64,000 nt of DNA from Gentiana macrophylla (lineage: Eukaryota > Streptophyta > Magnoliopsida > Gentianales > Gentianaceae), in contig CM047805.1 in NCBI GenBank assembly GCA_026214975.1, positions 66,627,383 to 66,691,382 of the forward strand, given 5' to 3'. The position numbers and the translations under genes were made by a program. Below the pieces are notes generated by a model. It was not told the DNA's origin, did no database searches, and saw only the letters and a program-made list of their open reading frames with translations. This document shows positions 43,507 to 55,001 of the stretch, piece by piece. How positions within the stretch are numbered: position 1 is the stretch's first letter; each line of letters begins with the position of its first letter.

Positions 43507-45064
43507 TGATGACGGTCAAATTACCCGTAAAAGTCATCAACGTTGTCCTTAAATCGAGCTCAATAATATATATTTTATATTAAATCACATGTTTATATTG
43601 TTTATTTAAGGCTATGTGATTTATAAGATATAATTTGGTATTTATCTATTTTTATTATTAAAATAAGATTTACTGTGCGATAATTATTGATTTTATAGAT
43701 TACGGTGAATCGGAGGATATCTACCGACAAAGGAAGTAAATCTCAAGATAAATTGGAGCGGAATCAGAGTGCATTAAAGATAAATACCGAAGCAGCACAA
43801 AACGTGGAGTAAGGAACAAGAAAAGCCAGCGAGCCAATCAGAAAGCAGTGAGCTCGCTGGGGATTCGCTGGGGGCGTGTTCAGTAAATCTCGAGGATCGG
43901 CTGGGAGTTATCTCTACGCGTTTTAGAGTTTACAAATATATCTTTAGGTCGGCCTAAGCCTCTATATAAAGGAGCAGCCATGAATTTCATTACGACGACT
44001 CTAGAAACACAATATTGCAATACTCTTAGTTTATCAATATAGTTCTTCTTATTTTATATTATGTTTCTTCATCACGGAGGCGATGGATTCATTGATTAGA
44101 GATTGCATTGAAGGATCGGAGGACCCTCCGTCTACGAGGGTAATGTCTATCCAAATATGTCGTTTTTATTCGTAGATCTATTTTATTTCGTTATGGAGTA
44201 GTCGTTTGTGTATTGATTTTGTGATGTAGTTAATTAACAAACCCATATTCATGTAGATCTAAGCCGTACAAAGGCATTTTACGAGCAAATTCTAGAGTCA
44301 CCGGTCTAGATCTACCACGGTCTATATGGTTAGATCTAGCCATCAAGATTCTAGTAATTTTCTGTGAACGACTTCGGCTACGTCGTTCTTTCTGTTTTTC
44401 ATATAAACTTGTAATAGATCTGTACAATTTGTTACCTCATTCTCGTAAATTAATATGATATATTGTGAAAATTATCATGTTACTAGGACATTAGTTAGCC
44501 GATCATTTAGGAGGTGTGCCAACCCGTCCACGGTGGTTGCCTAGACGAGGTGACGATTTTAGATCGGCATCCCTAGTTTGGTATAGCATTCTTGTTATAC
44601 GATGTTCTATCCTGTCCAAGGAAGGATTCGTAATTAAGCATAAAGATCTTCTATCCGTTCACGAATTAGATCCAGTTTAGGGGATGGCTCCCGTAGCCAA
44701 AATATAATCAACCTTAATGTCTTTTCTGTCTCGGCTTAGATATACATATATGGGGGAGTAATTACTACTAGCGTAATCAATACCCGTTTGTTTGAATCTT
44801 ATTAACCCATAAAAATAAGTGTTTTAGTATTTGTGTCGTATTGTTAGTTTTTGTGTTTTCTATCGTGTCAACCTTTATCTTTACGTTATAGTTGGTCGTA
44901 GACCACCCTTTAATCTATTTTTAGTTTAATAATGTTGTACTTGTTTAAGCCGAGTCTCTGTGGGATCGACCTCGACTCTATCTAGCTATACTACGATTGA
45001 ACCTAGTTCTCTTGCTAGTTGGTTATTTAGGTATCGAGTTATTTTTATAACTTGACCATCATCA
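43507..45064 (+). repeat. 3' LTR of G2
   Basis: 1558 bp from TGATGACGG to ccatcatCA. TATATAAAG lies at 43963. It differs from the left LTR by scattered substitutions and a short deletion near 43855. Confidence 0.93.
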
Positions 45065-46068
45065 GCTATAAAATTATCTAACTGTTACATTGCCCCTATA
45101 AATACACAGAAGGAAACACTTGAAAGGGGGATCAGAAAAAGATTTACAAGCATATATCTAAAGATCCAGATCCAGAAAATCAGATTTCATATCTAGAAAA
45201 GGGGAAGCCAACAGAATAGCCTTGAAGATTAAAAGGAAATATTCAATAACCCATTAAGGGGGAAGAAGGCATCTGGGAGCTGCAACGCCATATCCAGAAG
45301 AAGCAAACAGCTCACTGAATTAATCAGTTGATTAATTCTAAACCTAACCTTTGTGAAAAAGGGTTGGCTGTGTATAGTTTGAGGAGAGCAACTCCACCTT
45401 TCCTCATACGGTTGCAACTTGGTTGCCATAGCTGTTGGTGCAGTTTGCGGACTGTGTTTGTGTTAGTGGTGAGCTGGTGAAGGAGTCATTCTACCTCCGA
45501 AGGATCAGTGTGCAGAATGAAGGGAGCAATCTCACCTTTCTTCATTATATGTAGACAGTGAAACTAGGGTGTCGTGAAGGACAGTCATTTTGCTAGGATT
45601 TTTGTAACAGTTTTCTCAAGATTCTAGTGATACCTCCTACACCACAGGAGAAGGGGAGACGTACGGGATTACACCACCCGGAACTTCCATAAACAAACTA
45701 TGTGTTGTTTTTACTTTTCGCATTTATATTTGTGCTATGGTTGCTTTATTTATTTCATTATCATTTTATCAATTACTCAGCAATCATTAGACATTGTGTT
45801 CTTACAAAACTGATACATAGGAGGTTATTGACACATTTATCGCATGAAAGGCTTGATCTTATCCGCTGCAAGTTAATTCAGTTCTAGCTTTAGCAAAACT
45901 GAATTAGCCAACTCCCTTGCAAGTTTAAAGGAAAGGAACAAAACCGAACTGAGCATCAGTTTGAGTTCAGTTCCTGGGGAACTTTCAACTTTGGGAAAGT
46001 TTTTGGTGACAAGTTTATTCACCCCCCCCCCTCTCTAAACTTGTGTTAGCCTTTCCAAGGGAGCAACA
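45065..46068 (+). repeat. C2 5' LTR, right part
   Basis: Continues the C2 LTR after G2 and matches 50144-51165. TATAAATA lies at 45097; the corresponding place in the 3' LTR reads tttaaaaaa. It ends gagcaaCA. Confidence 0.9.
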
Positions 46069-46083
46069 ATTGGTATCGGATCA
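46069..46083 (+). other. Primer binding site of C2
   Basis: ATTGGTATCGGATCA follows the LTR, close to the initiator-Met site TTGGTATCAGAGC of copia elements. Confidence 0.75.
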
Positions 46084-46166
46084 TTTCTTCCTACTGGAAG
46101 TGATCCAAATATTTCTTACAAACCAGTTGTTGGAAACCCCTCACTGTATCAGTTGAAAGAGCACTT

Positions 46167-46955
46167 ATGGCTACATCCAGAATTAGTAGTTGGCTTACTC
46201 ACCCCCTGACTAACTGTTTGCAAAATGTATCTGATTTTCAGGATCAATTATTTGAGAGGTTTAATGTTACAAATTCTCATACAAGTCCAGAACCTCAACT
46301 CTGTGATGATGTGGATAGCAATCTCAATGTATATGTTGACGAATCCAGAGGAGTTCCATCACTAAGAGATCTCTCAGAAGAAGAAGAAAAGAAGTTGTTG
46401 CAAGTAACTATTGATATAGAAGATTCATCAGAGCAACAAAAGAATGTACATTCAAATCTTAAAACTGTAACAAACCATCAAGAAAAGGTACATTCTTCAA
46501 CTCAGTTATCATTCACTGAACTCAGTCAGAGAAACTCTGAGCTTGTCAAGTTAACCGAAAAACTTACATTAGAGTTGAAACTAAAAGACATAGAACTTGG
46601 CAAAGCAAAAGATTGGAATGAGTTTCTTGAAACTGAGATGTCAAATCTTGCTGAAAGATTAATGTCTAGTAAATTTGACAAAAGCAATGATGATTTCCCA
46701 CCCCTACCTAGTCTCAAGATTTCAAGGAGTGTAAACTCTGGACATCGAGATACTGGAAGACCTAGTGGATTACACAAAGAAATTAAAGATGAAAAATCTA
46801 AAAGAATCCTTGTGAAATCAACTAAGGTTGAGCGTAATGGTCTATCTAGAAAAGAGTTGAGAAAGCTTAATTCTCTCATCGAAGAAACTGAAATTTATAC
46901 TTCAGTAACTAATCCAGCCGGACCCAAAAAGATATGGGAACCGAAGAAAACTTAA
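46167..46955 (+). CDS. C2 gag-tail-like ORF
   Basis: An intact 262-residue frame from ATG 46167, the first ORF after the primer site. It is acidic and helical, with a coiled coil near residues 110-165 (TELSQRNSELVKLTEKLTLE). Its end, NPAGPKKIWEPKK, resembles the G-P-K-x-x-W-V-P-K motif found just before protease in Sirevirus-type gag-pol. No capsid domain and no zinc knuckle are present. I infer it is the linker end of gag fused to a new start after deletion of the rest. It has no catalytic function I can name. Confidence 0.55.
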   Translation: MATSRISSWLTHPLTNCLQNVSDFQDQLFERFNVTNSHTSPEPQLCDDVDSNLNVYVDESRGVPSLRDLSEEEEKKLLQVTIDIEDSSEQQKNVHSNLKTVTNHQEKVHSSTQLSFTELSQRNSELVKLTEKLTLELKLKDIELGKAKDWNEFLETEMSNLAERLMSSKFDKSNDDFPPLPSLKISRSVNSGHRDTGRPSGLHKEIKDEKSKRILVKSTKVERNGLSRKELRKLNSLIEETEIYTSVTNPAGPKKIWEPKKT

Positions 46956-47315
46956 AACTGTTTTGCAGGCTGAGTCAGTTCTCACATTGCAGAATCTTGA
47001 GAAAACTGACTTCTACACGAGAACTGTATCATAGCAACGAAGCTGAAAAGGCAAAAGCTGATGAAGGGCAAATTGGTCAAAAGCAGAAAACTTTCCAGCT
47101 ACCATCTGACGCTTGAGCTGACATGACAAATCACTTAAATCCACGTGTCAATCAAGGAGAAAAAGTATATGTACATCCCTACAAATCTCATTGATTGCGA
47201 CACGACTCTTATTTGAAAACGATTGAAAGACTAAGAAACGCAATCTTGATGAAATCCTGCTCAATCAATTTCAAAACATTCAAAGTTCTATCAAGAGTTC
47301 CTAATTCAGAAATCG
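46956..47315 (+). other. C2 spacer before the envelope-like ORF
   Basis: The first 150 bases hold the end of a short overlapping frame without a motif. The rest is AT-rich leader ending aattcagaaatcg before ATG 47316. Confidence 0.5.
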
Positions 47316-49177
47316 ATGGAGCGGTACAACATTGATGAAGGAATCACCATAAGTCTAGATGATTTCTGTCAAAAATTTTCAAACTCCACCCTATCAACTC
47401 AAATTGCAAACAAAATCAAAAAGATTCGAGGACTTGGGAATTTGATTGATATGAAGGTCAATACTCTATACCCAGACGACATCAAAGATTTCTATAGAAA
47501 TGCCGTAATCACCAATGATGGAAAGAGTTTTAGTAAAGTAGTTCAAGATAAAAGCTTTACTGTTGATGAACATTTTCTTTCCCTAGTCCTTGGTTTAGAC
47601 ATAATTGGAGGATCTTCATCTCTCACTTTTGGAAATGAAGAAAAAGGAAAACTTTGGAATGTCACAGCACTCAACAAAAATGAGAAGAATTTCATTTGAT
47701 CCATTTAACAAAAGAAACAAGAATTCACATTCTTGACAATTCTTCTGACCAGAAACGTTATTGGTCACACTTGGAATCTCTACACACTTTCGACAAAAAA
47801 GATGAAGCTGATCTATGCTATATGGTTTGAAGAAAGACTGGATTGGAACAAGTTTGTTCTCAAGCAATTGATCAAACAAATCTCAGACGAAAAAGCAAAA
47901 GCACAAGGAAGGAAGGCTGTTGGAGAAAAATTCTTATTGAAAAAGGGGTTTACGTATCTAGTTCAAAGTATACTAAACCACTTCTCCATTTCAAAATCCA
48001 CAGGGACAGAAGTAAAACAGAAATCAGTGTCCACTGGAGCAAAGAAAAGGAAAATCATTGAAGAAGAATGGAGTGAAATTTCAGACTCTAGTTCAAGTGG
48101 AACTGTAAATCTAGATGAAAGAACATTATGAAGACAAATAAGGATGTGGAACAAATTTCAGGTAAAGAAAACTGAAACATAAGACACTATTCTAGTTGAA
48201 GATGAAACTGAAGAAAGTGAACATGATGAAACTGAAGAAAGTGATCTTCCAATGCATGAAGAATATACTGAAGAGCAAAGAGAAGCTTTGGAAGATTCTG
48301 AATTTTGCGCGGCTGAATATGAAAAAGAATTATTAAGTCATAACTTTCATCATTATGAAGCCGGTTTCTCGTCTCAAATTCATGAAGCGTCTACAAGCAA
48401 ATCTGTACTGAAGGATATTCCCCTTGATGCAACTGAAAAATCTCAGTGCCAAGAAACTTAAACTGAAGAGAAATTGGAAAGATTAAAAGAGATCATCGAA
48501 AGTCTGAAGCAGACTCTACAGCAGAAGCTCTACAACTTACATGACTTTATTGGAAAAACACATTACTCAGGCCTAAACAAATACTCCAACATCATCACCT
48601 TGCGCGAGTTACTTGAAGAAAGCTTTTGCATATCTTCAAACAAGGGGGAAGATAAAGCTAAGGTGATGCTGATAAAGCTGAAGGTGATGCTGCTAAAACT
48701 GATGCTGATGCTGATGAAACTGAAAGAGTTGACAAAGCTGAAGAAATCTATGCCAAACTGTTAGTTGAAGAACAAGACAGACAAGTAGATGCTGATCTAC
48801 TGACCATTCAACAAAATGGAGAAGAAATTGATAGTCTGGTCGAGGAGTTAATTGCAGAAGAGACTTTTACAGAAACAAGAACTGAGGAAGATGAAGAAGC
48901 CTCAGTTAAAGCTATGTTGAACATCAGGAAGAAGCTTGCAATCTGTGTCAGATTGCAAGATAGTCTAAAGGCAGTGAAAGATAAAGAGACAAGAACTGAG
49001 GGGGAAAAGACTAAAGAAAATGAACTTAGTCTTATTTCAGAAGAAGAAGAGAACATGATGAATGAGGAAATTAAAGAGATCTTGATAAAGCTCAAAAACC
49101 AAGACAACGAAGAGGCAAATCGGTTGATCAATGAATATCTGGAAATCAAGCCCAAAGTTAATGAATCAAGTGAATAA
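47316..49177 (+). pseudogene. C2 envelope-like ORF, several stops
   Basis: One frame covers 47316 to about 48700, with stops at 47697, 47706, 48129, 48195 and 48459. After a shift near 48690 another frame is open to TAA 49177. The first 130 residues (LGNLIDMKVNTLYPDDIKDF, YRNAVITNDGKSF, VDEHFLSLVLGL) resemble the plant transposon protein fold seen in the C1 ORF at 35690. A Glu/Lys-rich region follows, with a short codon repeat of Ala-Asp-Gly/Glu type near 48655-48720 and long coiled coils. The function of such ORFs is not known. Confidence 0.65.
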
Positions 49178-49411
49178 GGAAAGGCAAGAAGACTTATAGA
49201 AACTAAAAGAAGCATTTTCCTTGGTGAAAAGATGTTGTCTTTTGAAAAATAAAAGTTGTAATCTATCCAGTAACTTAGTTTGTTTTAGCTTCAATCTTGT
49301 AATGAACTCAGCTGTTCTAGCCTGTTATTTTAATTTGTTATAATGTCTTGCATTATTCTTTTATTATTGCATTTAGGGAGGGTTATGATACATCGTCAAA
49401 AAGGGGGAAAT
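49178..49411 (+). other. C2 3' untranslated region and polypurine tract
   Basis: No gene. It ends tcgtcAAAAAGGGGGAAAT, the polypurine tract directly before the 3' LTR, matching C1 at 52669-52683. Confidence 0.8.
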
Positions 49412-51165
49412 TGTTGGAAATAATATTTGTGTTTTGATGATGATTCGTCACGTAATTAGTAAGATCAATAACAACCTATGATGATGAAGTCATAACTAAC
49501 TGTTATAGTGCATAATGAAAGAAGAAGCAAGAAATAGTCTAGAGAAATGTGTATAAGTTCTATCTAGAGTCTGAACTTTGTATAGGTTGCTTCAGACAAG
49601 CATTGTAATAGATAGGAGCTAGGAGGACAGCTGAGTCACAGCAAGCAAACTGAGCATACACATGGAGAACTGAGGGATCAGACTCAGTTATGAGAAAACT
49701 GAAGAAGATAAGTTCGCTGAGGGTCACAGACTCAGTTGGCTTATCTAGAAGACTGAAGAACTGAGGGCTCAAACTCAGTGGATAAAGAACTGAGGGACAC
49801 AAACTCAGTTATTGAAGAATGAAGAACTAAGGTGGCAAACTCAGTTAGAAACTGATTAAGTCATGACTATAAGTCAGGATTCAGGCAAGTCTGCGGTGAC
49901 CTGAAAACTGAATTATAGATCATGTGAAGCTGAATAATCTTAAGGACAAAGATTATCAGTTACCAAGAAAAGAAGAAACTGAATGGTGTACTCTGACTTA
50001 GTCAATTAAAGTCGGATGTCAAGAATACGAGGTACTCAGTTTTGAAGAAGAGTAAAAAACTGAGTTAAGGCCTTGTTGAATTTGAACTAACAAAACAACA
50101 AAAGGTCGTACATATAAACGTTGGCTAAACAACAAATGTAACGGCTATAAAATTATCTAACCATTACATTTCCCCTTTAAAAAACACAGAAGGAAACACT
50201 TGAAATGGGGGATCAGAAAAATCTTTACAAGCATATATCTAAAGATCCAGATCCAGAAAAACAGATTTCATATCTAGAAAAGGGGAAGCCAACAGAATTG
50301 CCTTGAAGATTAAAATGAAAGATTCAGTAACCCATTAAGGGGGAAGAAGGCATCTTGGAGCTGCAACGCCATATCTAGAAGAAGCAAACAGCTCACTGAA
50401 TTAATCAGTTGATTAATTCTAAACCTAACCTTTGTGAAAAAGGTTTGGCTATGTATAGTTTGAGGAGAGCAACTCCACCTTTCCTCATACGGTTGCAACT
50501 TGGTTGCCACAGCTGTTGGTGCAGTTTGCGGACTGTGTTTGTGTTAGTGGTGAGCTGGTGAAGGAGTCATTCTACCTCCGAAGGATCAGTGTGCAGAATG
50601 AAGAGAGCAATCTCACATTTCTTCATTGTGTGTAGATAGTGAAACTAGGGTGTCGTGAAGGACTGTCATTGTGCTAGGATTTTTGTAACAGTTATCTCAA
50701 GATTCTAGTGATACCTCCTACACCACAAGAGAAGGGGAGACGTACGGGATTACACCACCCGGAACTTCCATAAACAAACTCTGTGTTGTTTTTACTTTAC
50801 GCATTTATATTTGTGCTATGATTGCTTTATTTATTGCATTATCATGTTATCAATTACTCAACAATCATTAGACACTGAGTTCTTACAAAACTGATACATA
50901 GGAGGTCCAGATCTTTATTGACACATTTATCACACGAAAGGCTTGATCTTATCCGCTGCAAGTTAATTCAGTTCTAGCTTTAGCAAAACTGAATTACCTA
51001 ACTCCCTTGCAAGTTTAAAGGAAAGGAACAAAACCGAACTGAGCATTAGTTTGTTCAGTTTGAGTTTAGTTCCTGGGGAACTTTCAACTTTGGGAAAGTT
51101 TTTGGTGACAAGTTTATTCACCCCCCCCCCTCTAAACTTGTAATAGCCTTTCCAAAGGACCAACA
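49412..51165 (+). repeat. 3' LTR of C2
   Basis: 1754 bp, uninterrupted. It matches the split 5' LTR. The TATA position is changed (ccctttaaaaaaca). Hairpin cluster at 49668-49846. Confidence 0.93.
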
Positions 51166-51170
51166 GTTCA

Positions 51171-52490
51171 CCTATATAAAGGCATCCCTAAAACCTAAAT
51201 CCACTACCGGAAGAAAAAGAAAAGAGCCTGGAAGCAGCAGATCAGGAATGGGGTGAAGAACAAGATCTCAGAAGACACAAGATGACTTCTCTGTCATCAG
51301 TGCCAGCAATCCGGATAACCCAGTGGTGATTAGTGATGACACAACCACTGAGGAAGAAAAACAAGAAGAAATTACATATCTGGAAAAGGGTGAAGAAGGA
51401 TACCGTATTACTTCATCTGATGAAGAAGAGATTGAAGATGAAGAAGGTGATACTGAAAGTGAGGCAGACAAAGAAGAAAAAGAGCCAGAGGAAGATGACC
51501 ATCTTAAAGATGATCAAGAAAAGATGGAGATTTCTGATGATGATCTGACAATTCAGGAGGTCCTTCTCAGGAGCCTTAGCAAAGTTGTCAAACAGCAGAG
51601 TGAGCCAGCTGATCAAACTCACTTTGCTGAATTTGTCAACACCCCCATTATTGATCAAGGGGGAACACCAGCAGAGGAAATCAGGTCTCTAGCACATGGA
51701 GAAGAAAACCTGCCATCCCAAAGGCAGGAAATAGCAAGTACTTCTCAGCAACCTCTCTCTGATCCTGAGATTGCTGATGATGAAAAAGAAGAGAAAGAGG
51801 AAGAGGAAAGGAACGAGTATGCTGAAGAGAATGAGGAAGATGAAGACAATGAGCATAATACATCTGCACCAGAAGAAGATGCTGAAGATAGAATGTTTAA
51901 GTTGGACATTTAACCGCTCAAAGTGGATATGGAAAGGCAATATCTTAGCAGGAAAAACTTAAAGGCTACCTTAAGGAGTGAGGCAACCTCCTTAAACCAC
52001 AAAATTGAGGCCCTCATAAGTCACATCAAAGTTCAAGATGAGGTGATGGAGAGACAAGGGGACTTGCTTTGCAATCTACAGCATTTCATCCCTTATCATC
52101 TCCAAACAAACCTTGACTTCCTTGCTAACAAATTTGATGGACATCTCAAACCAATAGTGGATACTCTGAATGGTCATACACATCAAATCCACCATCTAAA
52201 TGAGGCTATGGAGTACTCTGGCAAGCAACTAAACACAATCATAAATGTCTCTGGAGCAACCAATAAAATTCTGGAGAAAAGGTATGGTCCTCTCCATGAA
52301 TCTGAAGAAACAACCAGAATTCTTGAAGAACGTTTTGGTGCTGCCAAAAAGGAGGGAAGGAAGCTCAAAGCCTGAAAGCTCCAGTGGAAAGAAGGAAACT
52401 GAAAGCTCCAGTGGAAAGAAGGAAAGCCCAACAGACAAGGGCAAGGGCATCAAAGGCAAGGGCATCAGGTTTGAAGAAAAGAAGAAGTAG
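51171..52490 (+). pseudogene. C1 envelope-like ORF, 3' part
   Basis: Resumes after C2. From 51323 one frame runs to 52375 with a single TAA (51911-51913). The first 190 residues are extremely acidic (EEEIEDEEGDTESEADKEEK), the rest a coiled coil (SLNHKIEALISHIKVQDEVM). A shift near 52365 extends it to 52490 through a tandem ESSSGKKE repeat and a KGKGIKGKGI basic end. Acidic plus coiled-coil tails are typical of Sirevirus envelope-like ORFs. Two nonsense or frameshift lesions precede it. Confidence 0.65.
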
Positions 52491-52683
52491 CCCTTTTGTT
52501 TTTTATTGAGTCTTATATGAATAAATCTACATACCTTTGATTTTAATAAAAAAGATGCAATATCTTATTGCCTTGAAATGGATGAATAAAATTTGAGAGT
52601 TTTATTCCATTGTTAATTATGAAAATTTTGATCACTTATATTCAGGCTTATGAGGGTTTTGGCATCATCAAAAAGGGGGAAAT
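52491..52683 (+). other. C1 3' untranslated region and polypurine tract
   Basis: It ends catcatcAAAAAGGGGGAAAT directly before the 3' LTR at 52684. No gene. Confidence 0.85.
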
Positions 52684-54046
52684 TGTTGGGAACATTTTAT
52701 TATGTTTTCATGATGGGCATACTAGTTGTTATAGCAAGCGTGAAATAAGTTAGAATTCTCTGTATAAGTCTTTACTTAGAGCCTGACATGTTGTATAAGT
52801 TAAGTCACACAAGTTTTGTACTAGTTGGTAGGATGGCAAAGTGAAACAGATATTTGGCAAAGTGAGGCCAGCCAAGTACCAGCAGAGAAGCATGAAGACA
52901 TTATGGTCTGACTTATAACCAAGGAAGTCTGTGATGACCTTGGATAAGTCCAAGTTTTAATTCAGATTTATGAATTACATTGACAAATATGGTGTACACT
53001 GATCTCACCCAAATCAAGGATCATTGAATTACAAAAAGTACTTGAAAGATAAAAAAAGCAGCAAGGCAGTAAACCGGCAGAGTGAAGTAACCATCGGCTA
53101 AGTAAAAGTAGAGCGGTGAAGGAAAAATCAAACAGCTAAGACAGAATAATTACTTAACCGTTTGAGGAACGGCCAAGTAAAGTTTACTCATTCTAATTTC
53201 AAGTGATAAGATCAAGCATTAAATGCACAATCGATTAAGGATCAATCAAAGACGGATTTTCTGATAAACGTTGAAGAAAAATCCAATCACTGAAATCAAA
53301 GAGAATACAATTAAGGGGGAATCAAGAATCAAATCAAGGATTATCCACCACATTAAATAGCCAACGGACGGAAATTCAAATTAAGGATTATCAAGGCTAT
53401 AAATAGAAGGCATTGACAGAAAAGGAAAAAAAGAAGATTGAATCTGAGCAAAAACTCTGTCAAAGTGCAAAGCCTTCTATCTGTGCTGAAAAAGAATCAT
53501 CTAGTGATCAAATCAAAACTGAGAGCTACAATTCCAACATCAAGCATTGAGATTGATCAACAAGATCTGTGAATCCAATTCATATCAGTCAAGCAACTGA
53601 ATCAGAGCGATCTGAGAAGGAGATGTGTTTGTGATAGCTGCTGAAGGATTTGTTCCCAAGGAGCAGTGAAATAGACTGAGTCACTGAAGCTTCTGAAGTC
53701 AGGGAGTGATAGTCTTGTAGATTGTGAAGCTTGTGTAGCCAAGGACAATCAGGCTATTGTATCTGTGAAAACAATAGTGAATTCCTCCAATCATCACAGG
53801 AGAAGAGTGGATTAAGGGATTACACCACCCTGAACCACTATAAACCTTTGTATCAATTTACCTTATTGCATTTATTTCATTGCTTATATTTATATATCTG
53901 TGATTGCATAATCTACTTTGAAACCACATTTTAAGATGGGACTTATCCGCTGCCCAAAAGCTTTTAAATATAACAAAAGTTTTTGAAACTCCACTATAGT
54001 CATTCACCCCCCCCGACTATAGTTTTACCCTTCTCTGGGACCAACA
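52684..54046 (+). repeat. 3' LTR of C1
   Basis: 1363 bp, TGTTGGGAAC to gggaccaaCA. It matches 17172-18548. TATAAATAG lies near 53398. CAAAG follows. Confidence 0.94.
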
Positions 54047-55001
54047 CAAAGGCACCACTTGTCCCCTCGAATGGATAGCCGTATTTCAGAGCCGAACTCT
54101 CCTGGCTACGAAGAACCAATCTGCATGGTGTGTCGCGTTTGTGGGAAGTATGCAGGAACGAGCCACTGCTTGGCTCCAAAGTCTGCCTCGTGGCTCAATC
54201 AAAAGTTGGGACGAGCTAAGGATGAAATTTCTTAAGGAATTTAAAACTGCAGAACGACCGAAGAAATCCATCGAGGACTTGTATGAGATTCGCCAGGGAG
54301 AGGGCAAGTCGTGCAGGAGTTAGTTTGACAGATTCATGAAGGTTTACGAGCGAACGAAGAACCTACCCGAAAATGAGGTCAAAAGAGGTTTCCAGAATGG
54401 CGTCGCTAAGGGAATGATGAAAACTCACTTTGCAATGAATCTGCCAGTGAATCTGTGCAACCTTTTCAACCAGGCCCGCATATTCGGACTGACCGAAGCG
54501 GCTCCCTCACCCTCAGGAAAAGGAAAGAGTCAAGGTGAATCCAGATCTTCGAAAGACGAAAAAAGAGGAGATCGAAAGGAGGAACGGAATGAAGACCGAA
54601 AGAGAGGAAGGGACCGAGACAGTGAGGTAAAAATACCAATGAAGTTTGATGAATCTGAGTTCATCCCTAAAGCAAGTCTATCTGAGATAATTTACGAAAT
54701 CCGTGATCGGATTGAAAGACCGAGACCCATAAGGTCCGACCCCAAGACATGCGACGAGACAAAATACTGTGATTTTCATGAAGATCACGGTCACATCACA
54801 GATGAATGTATCACTCTGAGAAGAATCGTCGACAAGATGATCAAGGACGGAGAGTTGGATAAGTACAAAAAACACAATGGGGGAAATAGAAATGATCAGA
54901 GACCTCACATGTATCAAAATGAAATCAAAGTGATCATAGAAGAGTTCCCCAGCAATCACTTCATCAAGAGTCAGATCAATGCCATCAACATCAGAGATTG
55001 A
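54047..55001 (+). pseudogene. G1 gag, C-terminal part
   Basis: Resumes gag after C1. One frame to TGA 54999 with a TAG at 54321. Conserved motifs: ATAWLQSLPRGSIKSWDELR and FLKEFKTAERPKKSIEDLY, then FQNGVAKGMMKTHFAMNLP. A very charged stretch (KDEKRGDRKEERNEDRKRGR) is followed by a zinc-finger-like YCDFHEDHGHITDECITLRR. This is a standard Tat-type capsid-nucleocapsid layout, the same order as the intact gag of T2. Confidence 0.85.

Larger units (their letters stand above)
37087..45064 (+). mobile_element. Athila-like Ty3/gypsy element G2 with gag joined to integrase
   Basis: LTRs of 1570 and 1558 bp (37087-38656, 43507-45064), with GCTAT at 37082-37086 and 45065-45069. A tRNA-like primer site TGACGCCGTTGCCGGGGA follows the left LTR. 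The right LTR starts TGATGACGG, while the left reads GGACGACGG at its edge, so its first bases have changed. The internal 4.85 kb encodes gag and then integrase in one frame; protease, RT and RNase H are missing. The LTRs look about as similar as any pair here, so G2 is among the youngest layers. Confidence 0.9.
36350..51165 (+). mobile_element. Pol-less Sirevirus-like copia element C2, carrying G2
   Basis: Ends TGTTGGAAAT (36350) and aggaccaaCA (51165), flanked by GTTCA (36345-36349 and 51166-51170). The LTR is about 1.75 kb. The internal region is only 3.3 kb: PBS, a 263-codon gag-tail-like ORF, an envelope-like ORF and the polypurine tract AAAAAGGGGGAAAT, identical in style to that of C1. 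Nucleocapsid, protease, integrase, RT and RNase H are absent. Its 5' LTR is split by G2. It is inserted in the envelope-like ORF of C1. Confidence 0.9.
17172..54046 (+). mobile_element. Sirevirus-like Ty1/copia retrotransposon C1, carrying four younger elements
   Basis: Exact ends are TGTTAGGAAC at 17172 and gggaccaaCA at 54046, flanked by the 5-bp duplication CAAAG (17167-17171 and 54047-54051). Order: LTR, PBS, long gag with zinc knuckle, protease, integrase, RT-RNase H, envelope-like ORF, polypurine tract AAAAGGGGGAAAT, LTR. The copia order plus a long gag, an envelope-like ORF and this polypurine tract is typical of Sireviruses. It is interrupted by X (22470-33550, with T2 inside) and C2 (36350-51165, with G2 inside). 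Removing these leaves about 11 kb, a normal size. Confidence 0.92.
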
